The notes under the pieces were generated by a model. That model worked only from the letters and a program-made list of their open reading frames with translations. It was not told the DNA's origin and ran no database searches. From the NCBI GenBank assembly GCA_951799445.1, contig OX637289.1, positions 23,932,245 through 23,996,244 of the forward strand: DNA of 64,000 nucleotides, written 5' to 3'. Source of the stretch: Pseudisothecium myosuroides (lineage: Eukaryota > Streptophyta > Bryopsida > Hypnales > Lembophyllaceae). The position numbers and the translations under genes are program-made. Every line of letters starts with the position of its first letter. The first letter of the stretch is position 1. This document shows, piece after piece, positions 1 to 12,041 of this stretch.

Positions 1-323
1 ATAGTAGAGTTCCCTTAAAGTGTCTTCAAATGTACTTTGAAACCGTGCCCAATGCTTAATTGTGGTTGGTGGGCTCTGATTTTTTAAGATTTTGGTGCTA
101 GAATCAAGGCAGATTTACTAGACTGTGGTTTAGAGTGCCCTAGGGAGTTGTACTTTGAAAATTCATAAAAAATAGATGCCTTATCCAAAAATTCTATTTT
201 TTTTTTGAAAATTCATGATTTTCAGTTGCTAATACTAAAAAAATATCATTTCTACAAAAAGGTGTCTCCAATTATGCTGAATTGCTTATTTTGACGGTTA
301 TGGGTGTTGCTACCTTACCCACC
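1..323. other. AT-rich sequence without a gene
   Basis: I see no coding exon, RNA gene or clear repeat boundary here. The short open frame starting near 282 runs into the mobile element beginning at 328 and has no coding character. Confidence 0.6.
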
Positions 324-327
324 TTAA

Positions 328-1254
328 CCCCTAAAGGCCCAAGGCCTTTTTTCTGCCAAAAAACACTCAAAACTGCCATTTCTATAGCATGGAGTAAAAA
401 ATTTGAAAAATGTTTTTTTTGCACATCTAACCGTAGGATCTTACACATAACTAGTATGAGAATGTGTGGAAAAATTTCAGAATTTTTGACCGCTTAGCTT
501 GCAAGATATCTGCATTTAAAGTAGAAAAAACAAGTATTTCAGCACATTGCGGGACTAGATTTTTTGACTTTAAACTTTTTTAACTTCAAATTTTTGCACT
601 ACAGAGTTTTGAGCTTTAAAACTTTATAGTGAAGAATTGAGTTGAGAATCTAGGAAAAAAAAATATTCAAAAAAACTTAATTATCATTCCTAAAAAATGT
701 ATTAAGTAGAAGTAGGTACGAGATAGAAGGAAAATCTAAAATATTAATATATTTTAGATGGAATTAAAATACACTAATCCCAATGGTGAGATTGTTCTAG
801 CAAGTAAAATAAAAATGAATGTTTATTTTTTTTGAAAAATTGCAAAAAGAGCATTCAGAAATGAATCCTACAAGTTATATTTTTCAAGAAGATGCTCTAA
901 CTTCCCAAAAAACAAGAATGTCCATAACTTTCTCATAACAAATCCAAATGAAATGAATCAAAGCTTTCCAAATAGACAAAAATATAATCTACGAGAAAAA
1001 AATATTAAAAAAAAAAATCAAAATTTTGCCAAATTTTTTTGCTGCCCGGACTACCCAGTTACGAAAAAAAGTAACATATTTGGCCATAACTTTTGACTCC
1101 TATTTCCAAATGTGCTGAAGTTTAGTGCATATGAAAGATATTCCTCGCACCCACCTTTTATTAAAATTTCATCTTAAAATATGGAAATCTCTAGTCACAC
1201 GTACCTGCCCAAAATTTCTATACAACCAAAAAATGCATGCCGGTCCTTTAGGGG
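328..1254 (-). mobile_element. TTAA/CCCC-ended non-autonomous DNA transposon, copy A (927 bp)
   Basis: Both ends carry the inverted motif CCCCTAAAGG / CCTTTAGGGG, and both are flanked by an intact TTAA (324-327 and 1255-1258). The interior matches, in reverse orientation, the elements at 4213-5127, 21290-22202 and 54352-55274, including the shared stretch 'aatatctttcatatgca'. A TTAA target duplication with ends starting CCC is the signature of the piggyBac superfamily. There is no transposase ORF, so this is a non-autonomous, MITE-like copy. The superfamily is inferred from the ends only. Confidence 0.75.
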
Positions 1255-1365
1255 TTAACCACTTGCAGATTCAATTGCCACTTGAACAAGCCTGCATGTA
1301 GATGTAGCAAGACCACGTGACACCCAAATATAAGTATATATTTATTGTTTGGGTATAGACTTTAA

Positions 1366-1887
1366 CCTCTAAATGTACAAAAATTCTCCAATATTGACAA
1401 TTTGAGAAAAATCATTATAAAGTACTATTTGGAAGAATGTTTTGGAATTAATATATAAATAAAAATTATAGATTTCGAGTTTTAGATTCCATCCGTATGA
1501 TTAGATTCACCAGTGCTCTCACCAATATTTTTTTATAAATTTTGAAAGGATTTGAAATGAAAATTTCCTGACATGGTTCTTTTAACATGAAATTTGTTGT
1601 GTTTTTTAAATCTTTGACATCATTTTTGCAAATCCCATTTTGAACTAGAGTCATTGCAATTTTGGCTTGGTCAACCACTTGACACGCACTTCTACATTTG
1701 TAATTTTAGAAAAAATATGTACTCTAATAACATCAAATCCAACCGTTAGATAGGACAACAACTTGGTAAAGTATCTCCACAAATTAGGATCATGACTTTC
1801 ATCCAATTGAAGCAATAATGAAAAAGACTCAAACATGAGTTTGAATCTGTTTGTTGTCCATAAATTGGACGCAAGGACGTTTAGGGG
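1366..1887. mobile_element. Second TTAA-flanked MITE class (522 bp)
   Basis: The left end CCTCTAAATGT and right end ACGTTTAGGGG are inverted versions of each other, each next to TTAA (1362-1365 and 1888-1891). The interior is AT-rich, has no real ORF and does not resemble the 920-bp family, so it seems to be another non-autonomous member mobilised by the same kind of enzyme. The other copy or copies lie outside this window. Confidence 0.55.
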
Positions 1888-1891
1888 TTAA

Positions 1892-3200
1892 CATCAACCT
1901 AAGATACCCCCCCCCATTCCCGACCACTGATCCATTCCCGACCTATAGGTGCACGTATTTCTGGCCACGCTAAGAATGCGATTTTTTTTGTTTTCAAGGT
2001 TGGAATTAATATATACATGACACATGTCCCAAGTTGTGAAAAAAAATAGGAAATAATGATTAGGTAAAAAATTATTGAATGATCGGAATTGGAAGAGTCT
2101 AGACATTGACTATGGGTCCAACGCACTTTTTGCCTCCCATAATTCATAGTAATTACAATTCAAGCGATAAAATTACCAAATTTTTTGCAATCCATGTCAT
2201 TTCTATTGATGTACCTCTGAAAAATATTTGTTTTGCCTTTACTACTCCAGATCATGTCGGAATTCCTTATTTGGTCGGTTATGGGGGGTACCTTAGTGCA
2301 AGTATGCCCACCTAGTGAATTAAGCTTAATGTGAATTCAGACCCTTTTTTTGAATTGGTACCCAATTTGGGAAACCATATCCATCTTGTGAATTGATGAC
2401 CATTCCGGAGTTGGTGCCTGAGTTACGAAATCATATGCACATGGTGAATTGATGTCTGTTTTCTGCATTGATGATTGTTTTGATTTGTTTTTGGCACAAA
2501 TGAAATGGAATTTTATTGCAAAAATAAAAAATACAGCACCCCAGCCACAAGTGAGTGGCGTGGGGTAAAAACAGAGAACATTGATGATTGTTTTTGTTTT
2601 TTGTTTTGTTTTTTATAACAAATGGAAACCATTGTATTAAGAGAAAAAAAGTAACCACCAAGCCAAAGGCTGGACAAATGAAGAGAAGATGAGCAACAAA
2701 AAGAAACAAAGAACTAAGAGAACAAACAAAGAGGAGGACCTTCTTTGTTCCACCTAATAGAGTAACCGACCCTAGAAGTGAGATCCGGGGATATTGATGA
2801 TTGTTTTGGGAAATTATACCTATCTCATTTCAAAGTTGGTGCCTAGGTTTCAAAATTGTAACTGTCTCGTATCCATTTTTTTTTATTACTTCTTGAATTG
2901 ATGACCATTTTTGGAGTTTGTATCCATTTTCTAATAAAAAAATCTTGTCCATGGTGACCACTTCACCCTAAAACAATACGCTAACTCTAAAGCCCCCTTG
3001 AACTTGGTTTTGAGAGAATTGTTGACAAAAAGAGTTTTTTTATTGTTTTGAAATGTTTCAACCTATTGAACCAATTTCACAAGTAAATATAGCTTGCCAA
3101 GCATCACATTTGGTTGCAAAATCAAAGCGCTGTTCACTTTGTACGTCCTCATTGCACAAACTTTGTACAAGCAACAAGACCCATACTTTGTTGTATTCCT
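1892..3200. other. Intergenic AT-rich sequence
   Basis: No gene recognised. There is a short cytosine run near 1906-1915, followed by a small direct repeat of 'cattcccgac'. Around 2330-2960 the text drifts through degenerate repeats of 'gaattgatgacc' and 'attgatgattgtttt', probably an old decayed repeat. Confidence 0.5.
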
Positions 3201-4110
3201 GAAAGGACCCAGGCAATTTTTTGGATCAAAAACCACTCAAAATTGCCACTTTTGCTACATTCACCTAAAAAAATAGAAAGAAATATATATTTTTAAATCT
3301 AATTGTAGGATCTTACACTTCACTTGTTGCAAATCATTTGCTAAAAACTTCATGAAGTTTGAAACAATAGATTTGAAGATATTAGCATTCAAAGTTGGAA
3401 AAAAGTTTTTTTGAATGTTGGCCTACAATTTCAGATGACTTTGACTGCCATTTGTGGAATTTTTTTGTACTATAGGCTTTAAATTTAAAAAAATTTATGT
3501 TGAAGACTTGAGTTGAAAGTCTAGGAAATAAATTTCAAAGAAAGTACACTTCATTTTCATTCTTTAAAAAATTGTTAAGTAGAAGTAGGTCCAAGATTGA
3601 ACAAAAAACTAAGTCGTTAGTGACTCTAAGATGGAATTGAACCACAATAATCCCAATGGTGAGATTTTTTTAGCAAGAAAATTTAACCTTTTCCAAAAAT
3701 TTCTATTAAAAAATTGTAAAAATTGCAATCGAAAATAAACCCTATAAGTTATTTTTTCAAGAAGATGCTTAGATTGCCTAGAAAACAAGATTGTCCATAA
3801 CTTTCTCATCACTAGTTCAAATGGAATGAATCAAAGCTTTACGTGTACTAGACCAAAATATAATGTTTGAAAAAAAAAATTGAAAATTTTATTTTGACTT
3901 TTTGTGATTTTTTTTGTGTTGCCCACCGACCTCCATTTTTGGCTTATGGTGGCATAACTTTCACCAATTGAAAAAAAAATTATATTCCCCCCAAAACGAT
4001 GTGTTCTCCTATCTTCAAAAAAAAGTTTCAAAAAATCACGTTGAAAATGGAGATTGTGAATACCTACCCAAACACCCTGTTTGTTCAAGGTCCTGCTTCT
4101 ATAAAACATA
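3201..4110 (-). repeat. Decayed relative of the 920-bp TTAA element (copy B)
   Basis: The left part (3201-3800) can be aligned by eye with copy A: an aaaggacc start, then the 'cactcaaaattgcca' region, then 'agtagaagtaggt'. The last third differs strongly and no TTAA or CCCC end is visible. I read it as an older, diverged or recombined copy in the same orientation as copy A. Confidence 0.5.
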
Positions 4111-4212
4111 GACAATTTGCTAGAGGCGGACGCTCTTACAATTTTGTACCAAATAAGAGCATTGCCACTCGTCACATTGTATAAATGGGGAGGTTTACCT
4201 CAGTAGGTTTAG

Positions 4213-5127
4213 CCCCTAAAGGACTAGCATGTGTTTTTTGGCAACATAAAATTTTTAGGATTTGCATATTTTAAGCTAAAATTTGAATAGAAGGTAGGGA
4301 TGAGGAATATCTTTCATATGCACTAAATTTCATGATCTTTGGAAATATGAGTCAAAAGTTATGGCCTAATATGTTATTTTTTTTGTAAATGGGCAGTCCG
4401 GCAAATAAATAAAAATGATTTTTTTCAAAAATGAAAAGTTGAAATTGGTTTTCTAAAGTTATATATATACATGGAAAGCTTTAAATCATTTCATTTTTAT
4501 CAATGAGTCAAAAATTATGAGTTTAGTTTGCAGGCAGTTATGGATTCTCTACTCTAAAATAAACTTTGAAGTCCTTTATCTTATTCAATTTTCAATATTT
4601 TTTGAAAAAATAAAATCAATTGGATGTAGATTGTTTATTATAACATTGAAACCATTGGGAAATCTTGGCATTTTTCAATTCCATAACTAAATTCTTAACA
4701 ATTTAGTATTTTGAATCATTTTCTACTTCTTTCTACTTTTTATTTTTTTTCTATATGTTGTACAATTTCAAATGATGTGAAAATTTTCAAGCATGTAGCC
4801 AACTTGCCTTGAAGAATGAATCCAATGAATAACCACCATTTTGGACATTTTTTCATACAAATATGACCTTGTGAAGTGCAGCTTCCCATTTTTTTTGCAA
4901 GGCCAAAAAATGGATTTTTGTCAATTGAAAACTCTAATATCTTGCAATCCACACAAACTAAAATTCTGAAATTTTTTCCACATCTTTTCAAACTAATGTA
5001 TTACAAGATCCTATAGTTACATGTATCCAAAAATGGTTTTTTTTCCAAAATTTGGTACTTGTGCTTAAAATGGTAGTTTTTGAGCATTTTTGGGGAAAAA
5101 ACATCAATAATCAAGGAATTTAAGGGG
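4213..5127 (+). mobile_element. TTAA/CCCC-ended non-autonomous DNA transposon, copy C (915 bp)
   Basis: It starts CCCCTAAAGG and ends TTAAGGGG. The right flank is TTAA (128-131 of the 5 kb line, i.e. 5128-5131) and the left flank is TTAG (4209-4212), read as a mutated TTAA. The interior is collinear with the copies at 21290 and 54352. There is no ORF of transposase size. Confidence 0.72.
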
Positions 5128-5131
5128 TTAA

Positions 5132-5704
5132 ACGTCTCTAGCACTTGGCTCTCCACCACCAAGTCACCAATTGCAAACGCACCCAATCTCTGATTAATAG
5201 GATTGAACTCCTACATTGAACCCATTTGATCACCTCCAAACCCAAAACCTTCCAAAGACTCACCTCGATGTCATTCGGGAATTGCTCCTTGAGCACCTTG
5301 GCAATCTCCTCGGTGGAAAACACCACCACACCGTTGGGCACACTCCCACTACACCACCACACCACCACACCGTTTTACAAGGCACATATGAATACAGGGA
5401 CATATAGAAACATTATTGGAGATTTATAATGGTATTCTAGATAAGTTTATAGTCATTTAAATGTCTCCTAAACTTATCTAATGTATAACACGCTAAATTC
5501 ATGCCCCATGAATAACAATGTACTCCTGTCCAATGCACTCCAAATGCATTCTTATTCTCCAGGCCCCTCTTGCAGTCCTCATGGCCTGCCAAATAAAATA
5601 TGTTAAACAATGTTTTATGTTGAATAATGTTTTATGTTAAAGAATGTTTTAAAACCAAAAAATGGTAAGACATTAACTTACTTCAATAATTCGCCTTGGA
5701 CTTC
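5132..5704. other. Intergenic sequence with CACCAC-rich microsatellite
   Basis: An interrupted CACCAC/ACCACACC tract lies at about 5318-5373 and accounts for the short ORFs predicted there. The rest is unremarkable. No gene is supported. Confidence 0.5.
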
Positions 5705-6725
5705 AGCATCGTTGTCACATCAGGCAAGTTTGGATTGCCAAACATCCTGGACGGGCGGACATATTGGACGGTTTAGACAAATTAGACAGATAATGTGTCT
5801 ACTTTCAAGGATTAGGATCGCCAGATGTCCTAAACAGGCAAGCAAATTGGGCAGTTTAAACAAATGGTTTGTCCAATGTAACAATATAGACTTCAGAATG
5901 GTCGCCAGTACTTTAAAAGTAGTCACACTTTGCCGATTTGTTGCTTCTGCTGCTTGATCTTTCACCTCCGCTATAGTTGATGTCACCTCTGCCACCACTG
6001 CTGTCAGATCCACTTTCACATTCGCCACCTCCGTTATCAGATGCACCATTTGAGCTATTGCCTCTTTGATAGACTTGCAGGTTTCGTTGGCCATGTGCAG
6101 TGCTGTAATTGACACAAGAAACGTTAAGACCTCCATCATTGAGTGTCTTCATTATAGTCTCTTTTCCTTTTTTCTTCTCCCTTGTCTCCTACCTAATCTC
6201 ATCCTTCGGGCCTAATCTCATCCTTAGAACTCTGCTTGGGCTCATTCTTTGGGCCTCGCTTCGGGCCTGCCTTCTCCCTTCTCTATTCTTCTCCCTTCTT
6301 AGGATCTTATCTGAGGTGCACCTTGAAGACCTCTTTCAAAGTAGAGACCTCCATTGCATGCCCAATGTAGTCCGCTGCTTCTTTCACTCCAAAGTGTGCT
6401 TTTAGCACTTTACACATCCAGAAAATACACTTTACAAAGGCCATCTAAAAATTAAACATAAATATTATAAGAAAAAGGGGTGTTTTTAGTGAGTTTTAAA
6501 GTATAGTCCTAGACATAAGATTATAAATAATGACCTTTAAGGAGATTTTCATCAAAATTTTATTGAAAACACATGTCCGAGATGTTCATTGACCCTATAC
6601 CACTTGATATGAGTACTTTAAGGTAGTCACATTGTCTATCCGAACTCTGAACCATCCAATATGTCCGCCCGTCTGAGATGTCCGGTGATCCTAACTTGCC
6701 CAATGTGACAACAATGACTTAGGCA
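5705..6725. mobile_element. Roughly 1-kb element with ~100-bp terminal inverted repeats, carrying an ORF fragment
   Basis: Sequence at 5708-5810 (containing 'ggacgggcggacatattgga') returns inverted at 6612-6717, giving imperfect arms of about 100 bp. Flanking 9-mers acttcagca and acttaggca agree at 7 of 9 positions, which would suit a Mutator-like 9-bp duplication but is weak. Inside, the minus strand at 5913-6139 encodes a helical stretch rich in alternating Val, Ala, Glu and Lys, coiled-coil-like, more GC-rich than its surroundings. It may be a captured gene fragment. A partial copy of the CACTA-ended repeat found at 31100-31293 sits at 6466-6575. Confidence 0.5.
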
Positions 6726-7005
6726 TCACATTGCCTTACTTGTTTAGTACACTTTTGTATGGTTGGAATTCAAAAAAAAAAATAATAATAATTTTGGACA
6801 TTTTTTTTTTTTTTTTCCTTCCAAAACACTCCGACCTTTAGGGGTTACTAACAAGTTTATCATTGAACACTTCAAAATCTCCACTAAAACTATCCCATAA
6901 ACATCCCACTCAATATGAATTTATTTAACGCATGGGGCTTCAAAGCTTGAAATTTTAATGGACTATAAATTCTATCCTCATGTTGTATAGTTTCTAGTTT
7001 GTTTA
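6726..7005. repeat. Spacer with an orphan TTAA-element end
   Basis: At 6833-6848 the sequence CCTTTAGGGG is followed by TTAC. This looks like a right end of a TTAA-type element with a mutated duplication. I could not find the matching left end, so it is likely a fragment. Confidence 0.35.
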
Positions 7006-7929
7006 TCCCTAAAGTTTCATGACTATATTTTCACCAAAAATGATCAAAAACTGCCATTTTTAGTGCAAGTACCAAATTTTTGAATTTTTTTTATACATAT
7101 AACCATAGGATCTTGTAGTATGCTGACTTGAAAACACACGGTAAAAATTTCAGAAATTTACACCATGTAGATTGCAAGATATAAGCATTCAAATCTAGTG
7201 AAATCATTTTTTTTGGCCCTGCAAAAAAAAGGGCAGCTGCACTTCACAAGCTCACTTTTCTATGAAAAAATGTCCAAAACGGTCATGCTTCTTTGGATTC
7301 TATTTTCTAGACAAGTTGGCTACATGCTTGAAAAATTTCACATCATTTGAAATTGTACAACATATAGGAATAAAATAGTAAGTAGAAAGAAATAGAGAAT
7401 GATTCAAAATACTAAATTGTTAAGAATTTAGTTATGGAATTGAAAAATGCCAAGATTTCCCAATGGTTGCAATATTGTAATAAACAATTTACATCCTATG
7501 ATTTTATTTTTTCAAAAACTATTGAAAATTGAATAAGATAAAGGACTTCAAAGTTTATTTTAGAATAGAGAATCAATAACTGCCCGCAAACTAAAACTCC
7601 TCATAACTTTCATCTCATTGATTAAAAAAAAGAATGATTCAAAGCTTTCCACATATATATAAATCTTTAAAAAGAAAATAATTTTTTTTGTTTTTAAAAA
7701 AGGGATTTTTTTAATTTGCCCGGACTACCCGGCTGGTGAAAAAAATTAAAATATTAGGCCATAGCTTTTGATCCATATTTTCAAATGTCATAAAATTTTG
7801 TTTACATGAAAGATATTCCTCATCCACAACTTCTATTAAAGTTTGGGCATAAAATATGAAAATTTCTAGTCATGGGTACCTGTCCAAAATTTCTATGCTA
7901 CTAAAAGTAGTAGGCTAGTCCGTTAGGAG
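7006..7929 (-). mobile_element. TTAA/CCCC-ended non-autonomous DNA transposon, copy D (~924 bp)
   Basis: Same orientation as copy A and similar over its whole length. The left end is degenerate (TTATCCCTAAAG at 7003-7014). The right end reads GGAG followed by TTAA (7930-7933). The decayed ends suggest an older insertion than copies A or E. Confidence 0.65.
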
Positions 7930-7933
7930 TTAA

Positions 7934-9000
7934 GAATGGTTGACAATTTTTAGAGTAGTTTATAGCTTTGCAATACTTGGTTGTGAATCAATTGTAATTT
8001 ATGAATGCGCAAAATAGAATATAGAACACCCTTCCCAAAGGAGTGGCATTAGGACAACCTTCTTCAATAATCCCTATCTATGAACAAATGTAATTTTGTT
8101 AAGGTTTTCTTAAAGTCATTTTTGAATGGATCTTTTCAAAATGTTAACAGAAGGTAATGTGATTTCAACATATATCCTACAAGAACAATCTGTGTGGGAA
8201 TTCGACATATCTCCAAAACCAATTGCCTGAATAAAACATCACGTTCCTCTCTAAAATTCAAAAGGGTGAGCAACTTGGAGTAGCGTAATTTTCATAATAA
8301 TTCTAATATTGTATGTTTTCTATTACCAATTTCTATATTATATATGCCTTCAAATTTCAAAATAAGTTCAATTATTGTTTTTCATTCTAATCTTATTTTT
8401 TTAGTAAAAACATCTTATTATTCTAATCATAATTTAGTTTTAGTTGAAATAATAAAATCATAATTTATAACAAATAATTTTTTATAAAGATCAATATTTT
8501 ACCAATCGATTATTTGGAAAGCTATAATTAGTTTGGTAGTACATACTGAAGGTGTTTATTATCTATGAAATAAAACAATTATTTGAGAAATTTCCTCAAT
8601 TTCTTTTATAGCAGCTTGTACTTACTTGGATTTCTTGGATATATCAGATAAATTTCTTTCATTATTTACTATAAAAATTAGAACAATTACATTTGTAAGA
8701 AAACTGCTTTAAATTTTCTACATTGAAAGACAATACAAATTTTCTTGTACTAAAAATGTAAAATAGAAGTTTATACATAATTATAAAATGATGAAATCCA
8801 ATTTAAGAAAAATGTATGATTATGTGGCCATATAGTTGGTTTTGAACTAGACAATTCAATAAAGTATAGATGTACAATCAAGTATAATATTCTTACAAAC
8901 TACCTATTTTAGCCATAATTCAATGAATTTTGTACGATGTGGATTATTATTGGTATATTTTAGTAAGTATAATAATCATTACATTGTTATGCAATGTCAA
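7934..9000. other. AT-rich intergenic sequence
   Basis: No gene, hairpin or repeat boundary that I can support. The base composition is very AT-rich. Confidence 0.5.
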
Positions 9001-9650
9001 TCAAGCATACCAAATTTTAGTTTCAAAAAAACAAAATTCCCTTCTTGGTGAATTTTTAAATTAAATTTTCATGGTTTTACATGATAATTCATTGAAAAAC
9101 ATTGATGATGAATTTTTAAATTTGATTGTGGAAATATGTAGGAAACATCCATATGCACATCTTGCCTTCAACAAGCATCTCCAAAAAAAAATTACAAGTC
9201 CTTCTTTAGAGATTTCAATGTTGAAGGGATAGTGCCTAAATTTTGTAAAATAAACATCTCTTTATCATAATTAGATTTTTCTATTTGCCCCTCACATGGC
9301 AACTAATTTTGTACATTTGAGCATGATGGTACAATTACTTTGCCAAAATCTAGTTAATTGATATAGAAATATCTATTTTACAAAGTGTGGTCATATAACA
9401 CTTCATATTGAATTCTTCATAAATCATATTTTTGTACTTGATTGTACATCTATACATTATTGAATGGGGTGTTTTCTAATATGAAAGATATGCGAATGGA
9501 TGTTCCTTGTATATCTATGAAATCAAATTTAAAAAATTCATCACCAACTGTTTTCAATAAAATATTATGTAAAACCATGAAAATTGACTTGAAACTTTCA
9601 CCAAAAATGGACTTTGTTTTTTTGAAACTAAAATTTGATATGCTTGATTG
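9001..9650. repeat. Palindromic repeat with ~160-bp inverted arms
   Basis: The left arm (about 9001-9160) and right arm (about 9487-9650) are imperfect reverse complements; both contain 'tatgcttga' at the outer edge and 'catccatatg/catatggatg'-like sequence inside. A related copy, interrupted by a transposon, lies at 53990-54351 plus 55279-55330. The ORFs at 9442-9687 simply read through an arm. Confidence 0.55.
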
Positions 9651-9689
9651 GGATAGCATGAGAATTGAATGTTATTATGCAAGATGAAA

Positions 9690-11007
9690 AATTCCAATTT
9701 TTTTCAACACTATGCAAAAATAGGCAATTTGTAAGATTATTTTACCCAATTGTACGCATTTTTGTCACCTTGTCATTGTACAGTGGATTAAAGCAATAAA
9801 CTAAAGAATGGCAAATGGAGGTGGGGTTTGGTGGTGGGACGAATGTGGTCACTTGCTAGCTGGCTTTGTCTGCATCTAAGGTAGATAAGCCTATTCTCTC
9901 TATGATTTGCAATCTAAATATGTTGGGGCCAATTCCAAGAGGGGCACATATTTTTCAAAGGCTTATTTCATGAATCAAACCCAAAATAGAATCATAATTT
10001 TTCGATTAGAATTGTAATTTCTTTAAATTTTCTATGTGGTCTGCCCTCAAATTACAAATCCATCCATAGAGTGGAGTCATAAATGTCCCATGAACAACGC
10101 ATAACTGCCTTTCTATGTATCCATTGGCACTTAAATTCCCACCATTAAAAGATTGACACATTAATTACTCCTTTTCACATTAGTGCATTGATTTTGTCAT
10201 AAATATGAACGGATTTGGATGTTTTTCTAAATAGAACTGAAGCCAAAAGTAGGAAGATGGAATTGAGTAGTGAACATAATTGGGTTGGTCTACCTTAGCA
10301 AGGTTGTTTTTTTCATTTAATTTATTCCAGCCAACACAAAAATATTTCTTGTCAACCTTGACCTTTGGGGCTTATAATAAATTTTTTGAAATTTCTTTTG
10401 AGAGAGTCAATTGTTTTTAACCTAAAATTTTCAGATTTATTTCATCAATTCAAAATTTTCATGATGAAAACTTAAGTTGTTTAATCTTGTAAGGACATGC
10501 CTATGACCATTGAGTTGTATATGACCATTGAGTTGTAGCCTTAGTGACTATTATTCTGTTTGCTGCCATTTTCCAATTAGATATAAATGAAGAATTTTAT
10601 ATTTTTTTTCAGAGATGAAATCACATGCTTGATACAAATTTTAAATCTTCAACCTTTTGTAGAAAAAATTGAAATTATTGAGAATTTTTTCAGAAAAAAA
10701 TTAAGAAAATTCATATCAAATACAAAATATACTAAAAAATATTGAAATTTTGACCATAGATGTATAATATAGTTTATAACATCATAATATAAATCAAAGT
10801 TATCATGTCATTCTATAAATAGAAAATCAACAAACCACGGTTATAGGTCCAAAGTTCATATTCTTATAAAATAATGAAATTTAAGATTTTTTTCAAATTT
10901 TTATTTGGAGTAAAAATTACAGAGGATAAGCTTCATTTGATTATTTGGACTCAAATTCAAAAAAATACCACTTTTAGTATGGCTAAAATTTACATCAAGA
11001 GTAAATC
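9690..11007. other. AT-rich intergenic sequence with a dispersed repeat
   Basis: No gene found. The segment 10490-10580 (around 'gtaaggacatgcctatgacc') resembles 47930-48010, so it belongs to a dispersed repeat of unknown class. Confidence 0.45.
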
Positions 11008-11352
11008 ATTACAAAAAAAATTAGCCTTCAAAAGGGCCGCTAACTTTTCATTTTCGGCACCCCCATGGTGCAATTAAAAAAAGAATTAAAAAAAAATATT
11101 TTAATTTAAAATATTTAAAAAAAAAAAATAATAATAATAATAATAATATATATATATATATATTTAATTTTTTTAATTTTTTTTTAATTTTTAATTTTTT
11201 AAATTAAAAAAATTGACGTGGCGTTGACATGGCACACCAATACCCAAATATCTAAAAATAAATTTTTATTTTTTATTTTTTATTTTTTTTCATAATTGCA
11301 CCTAGGGAGTTCAAAATTCATGGCCCCTTCGAGGGCTGAATTTTTTTGTAAT
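11008..11352. mobile_element. 345-bp MITE with ~75-bp terminal inverted repeats
   Basis: The left end ATTACAAAAAAAATTAGCC and right end GGCTGAATTTTTTTGTAAT are inverted matches. The similarity continues inward to 'catggtgcaatta' versus 'taattgcacctagg'. The centre is nearly pure A/T and includes an (AAT)n and (TA)n tract at 11127-11162. No target duplication is obvious. The transposon superfamily is not assigned. Confidence 0.6.
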
Positions 11353-12041
11353 GTAGTAAGAAATGGCCCAAATACACTACAAGGGTGATCCGCGGATTAA
11401 AACATCTTCTTTTTTAGAAAATTCAATAAGATCATAATGAGAGAGTTTGCAATACTATTTATTGAAAATGTACTCATGTACCTTCCATATAAATAAATTG
11501 AATGAAAAAATATTTTTTTTTATTCTCCAATCTCAATTGAAGTCATCCATTAGATACTAATTGTCTTCAACACCAGGACAAGTATAAGTGGTTTTCACTG
11601 AGATGGCAAAAACACCCCATGAGAGTCTGCAAGGGAAGTGTGTACTATCTAGCCTTCTAAGCAATAGATTCTACCCTAGCAATTTAGTTTATTATTTTTA
11701 GACATTGATTTTAGAAACACTAAAACCACCATGAATTTATAACATAAAATTCACTTCACTATAATTTTATAGTTCCTTCACAATTAATTTATCACCTTCT
11801 TGTAATCAAATTTAAATTAGACACCAACATGTGAATTTCTAGGCATACATCATTTGCAATCATAATCATTCACAGCAATTTGTGTCTTCATAATGCAAGA
11901 TATACAACTTTAGTTTTTAGGTGATGGGAAGAAAAACAACCATTAGAAGACATTGAGGGCCAGGGAGGGCTGTTTCAGGCCTTTTTCCCTTATCTGTTCC
12001 CCTATTCTGAACCAGCAATAACGCTGTAAAAAAAAAAAGTT
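11353..12041. other. Intergenic sequence left of the retroelement
   Basis: No gene seen. A 12-base adenine run (12027-12038) lies directly before the retroelement boundary. It may have been part of the insertion site. Confidence 0.45.

Noticed and set aside
328..345. CCCCTAAAG ends as telomere repeats (plant telomere CCCTAAA)
   Set aside because: Only a single unit occurs at each transposon end, never a tandem array. The resemblance is most likely chance.
5216..5429. His/Thr-rich ORFs
   Set aside because: Produced by the CACCAC microsatellite.
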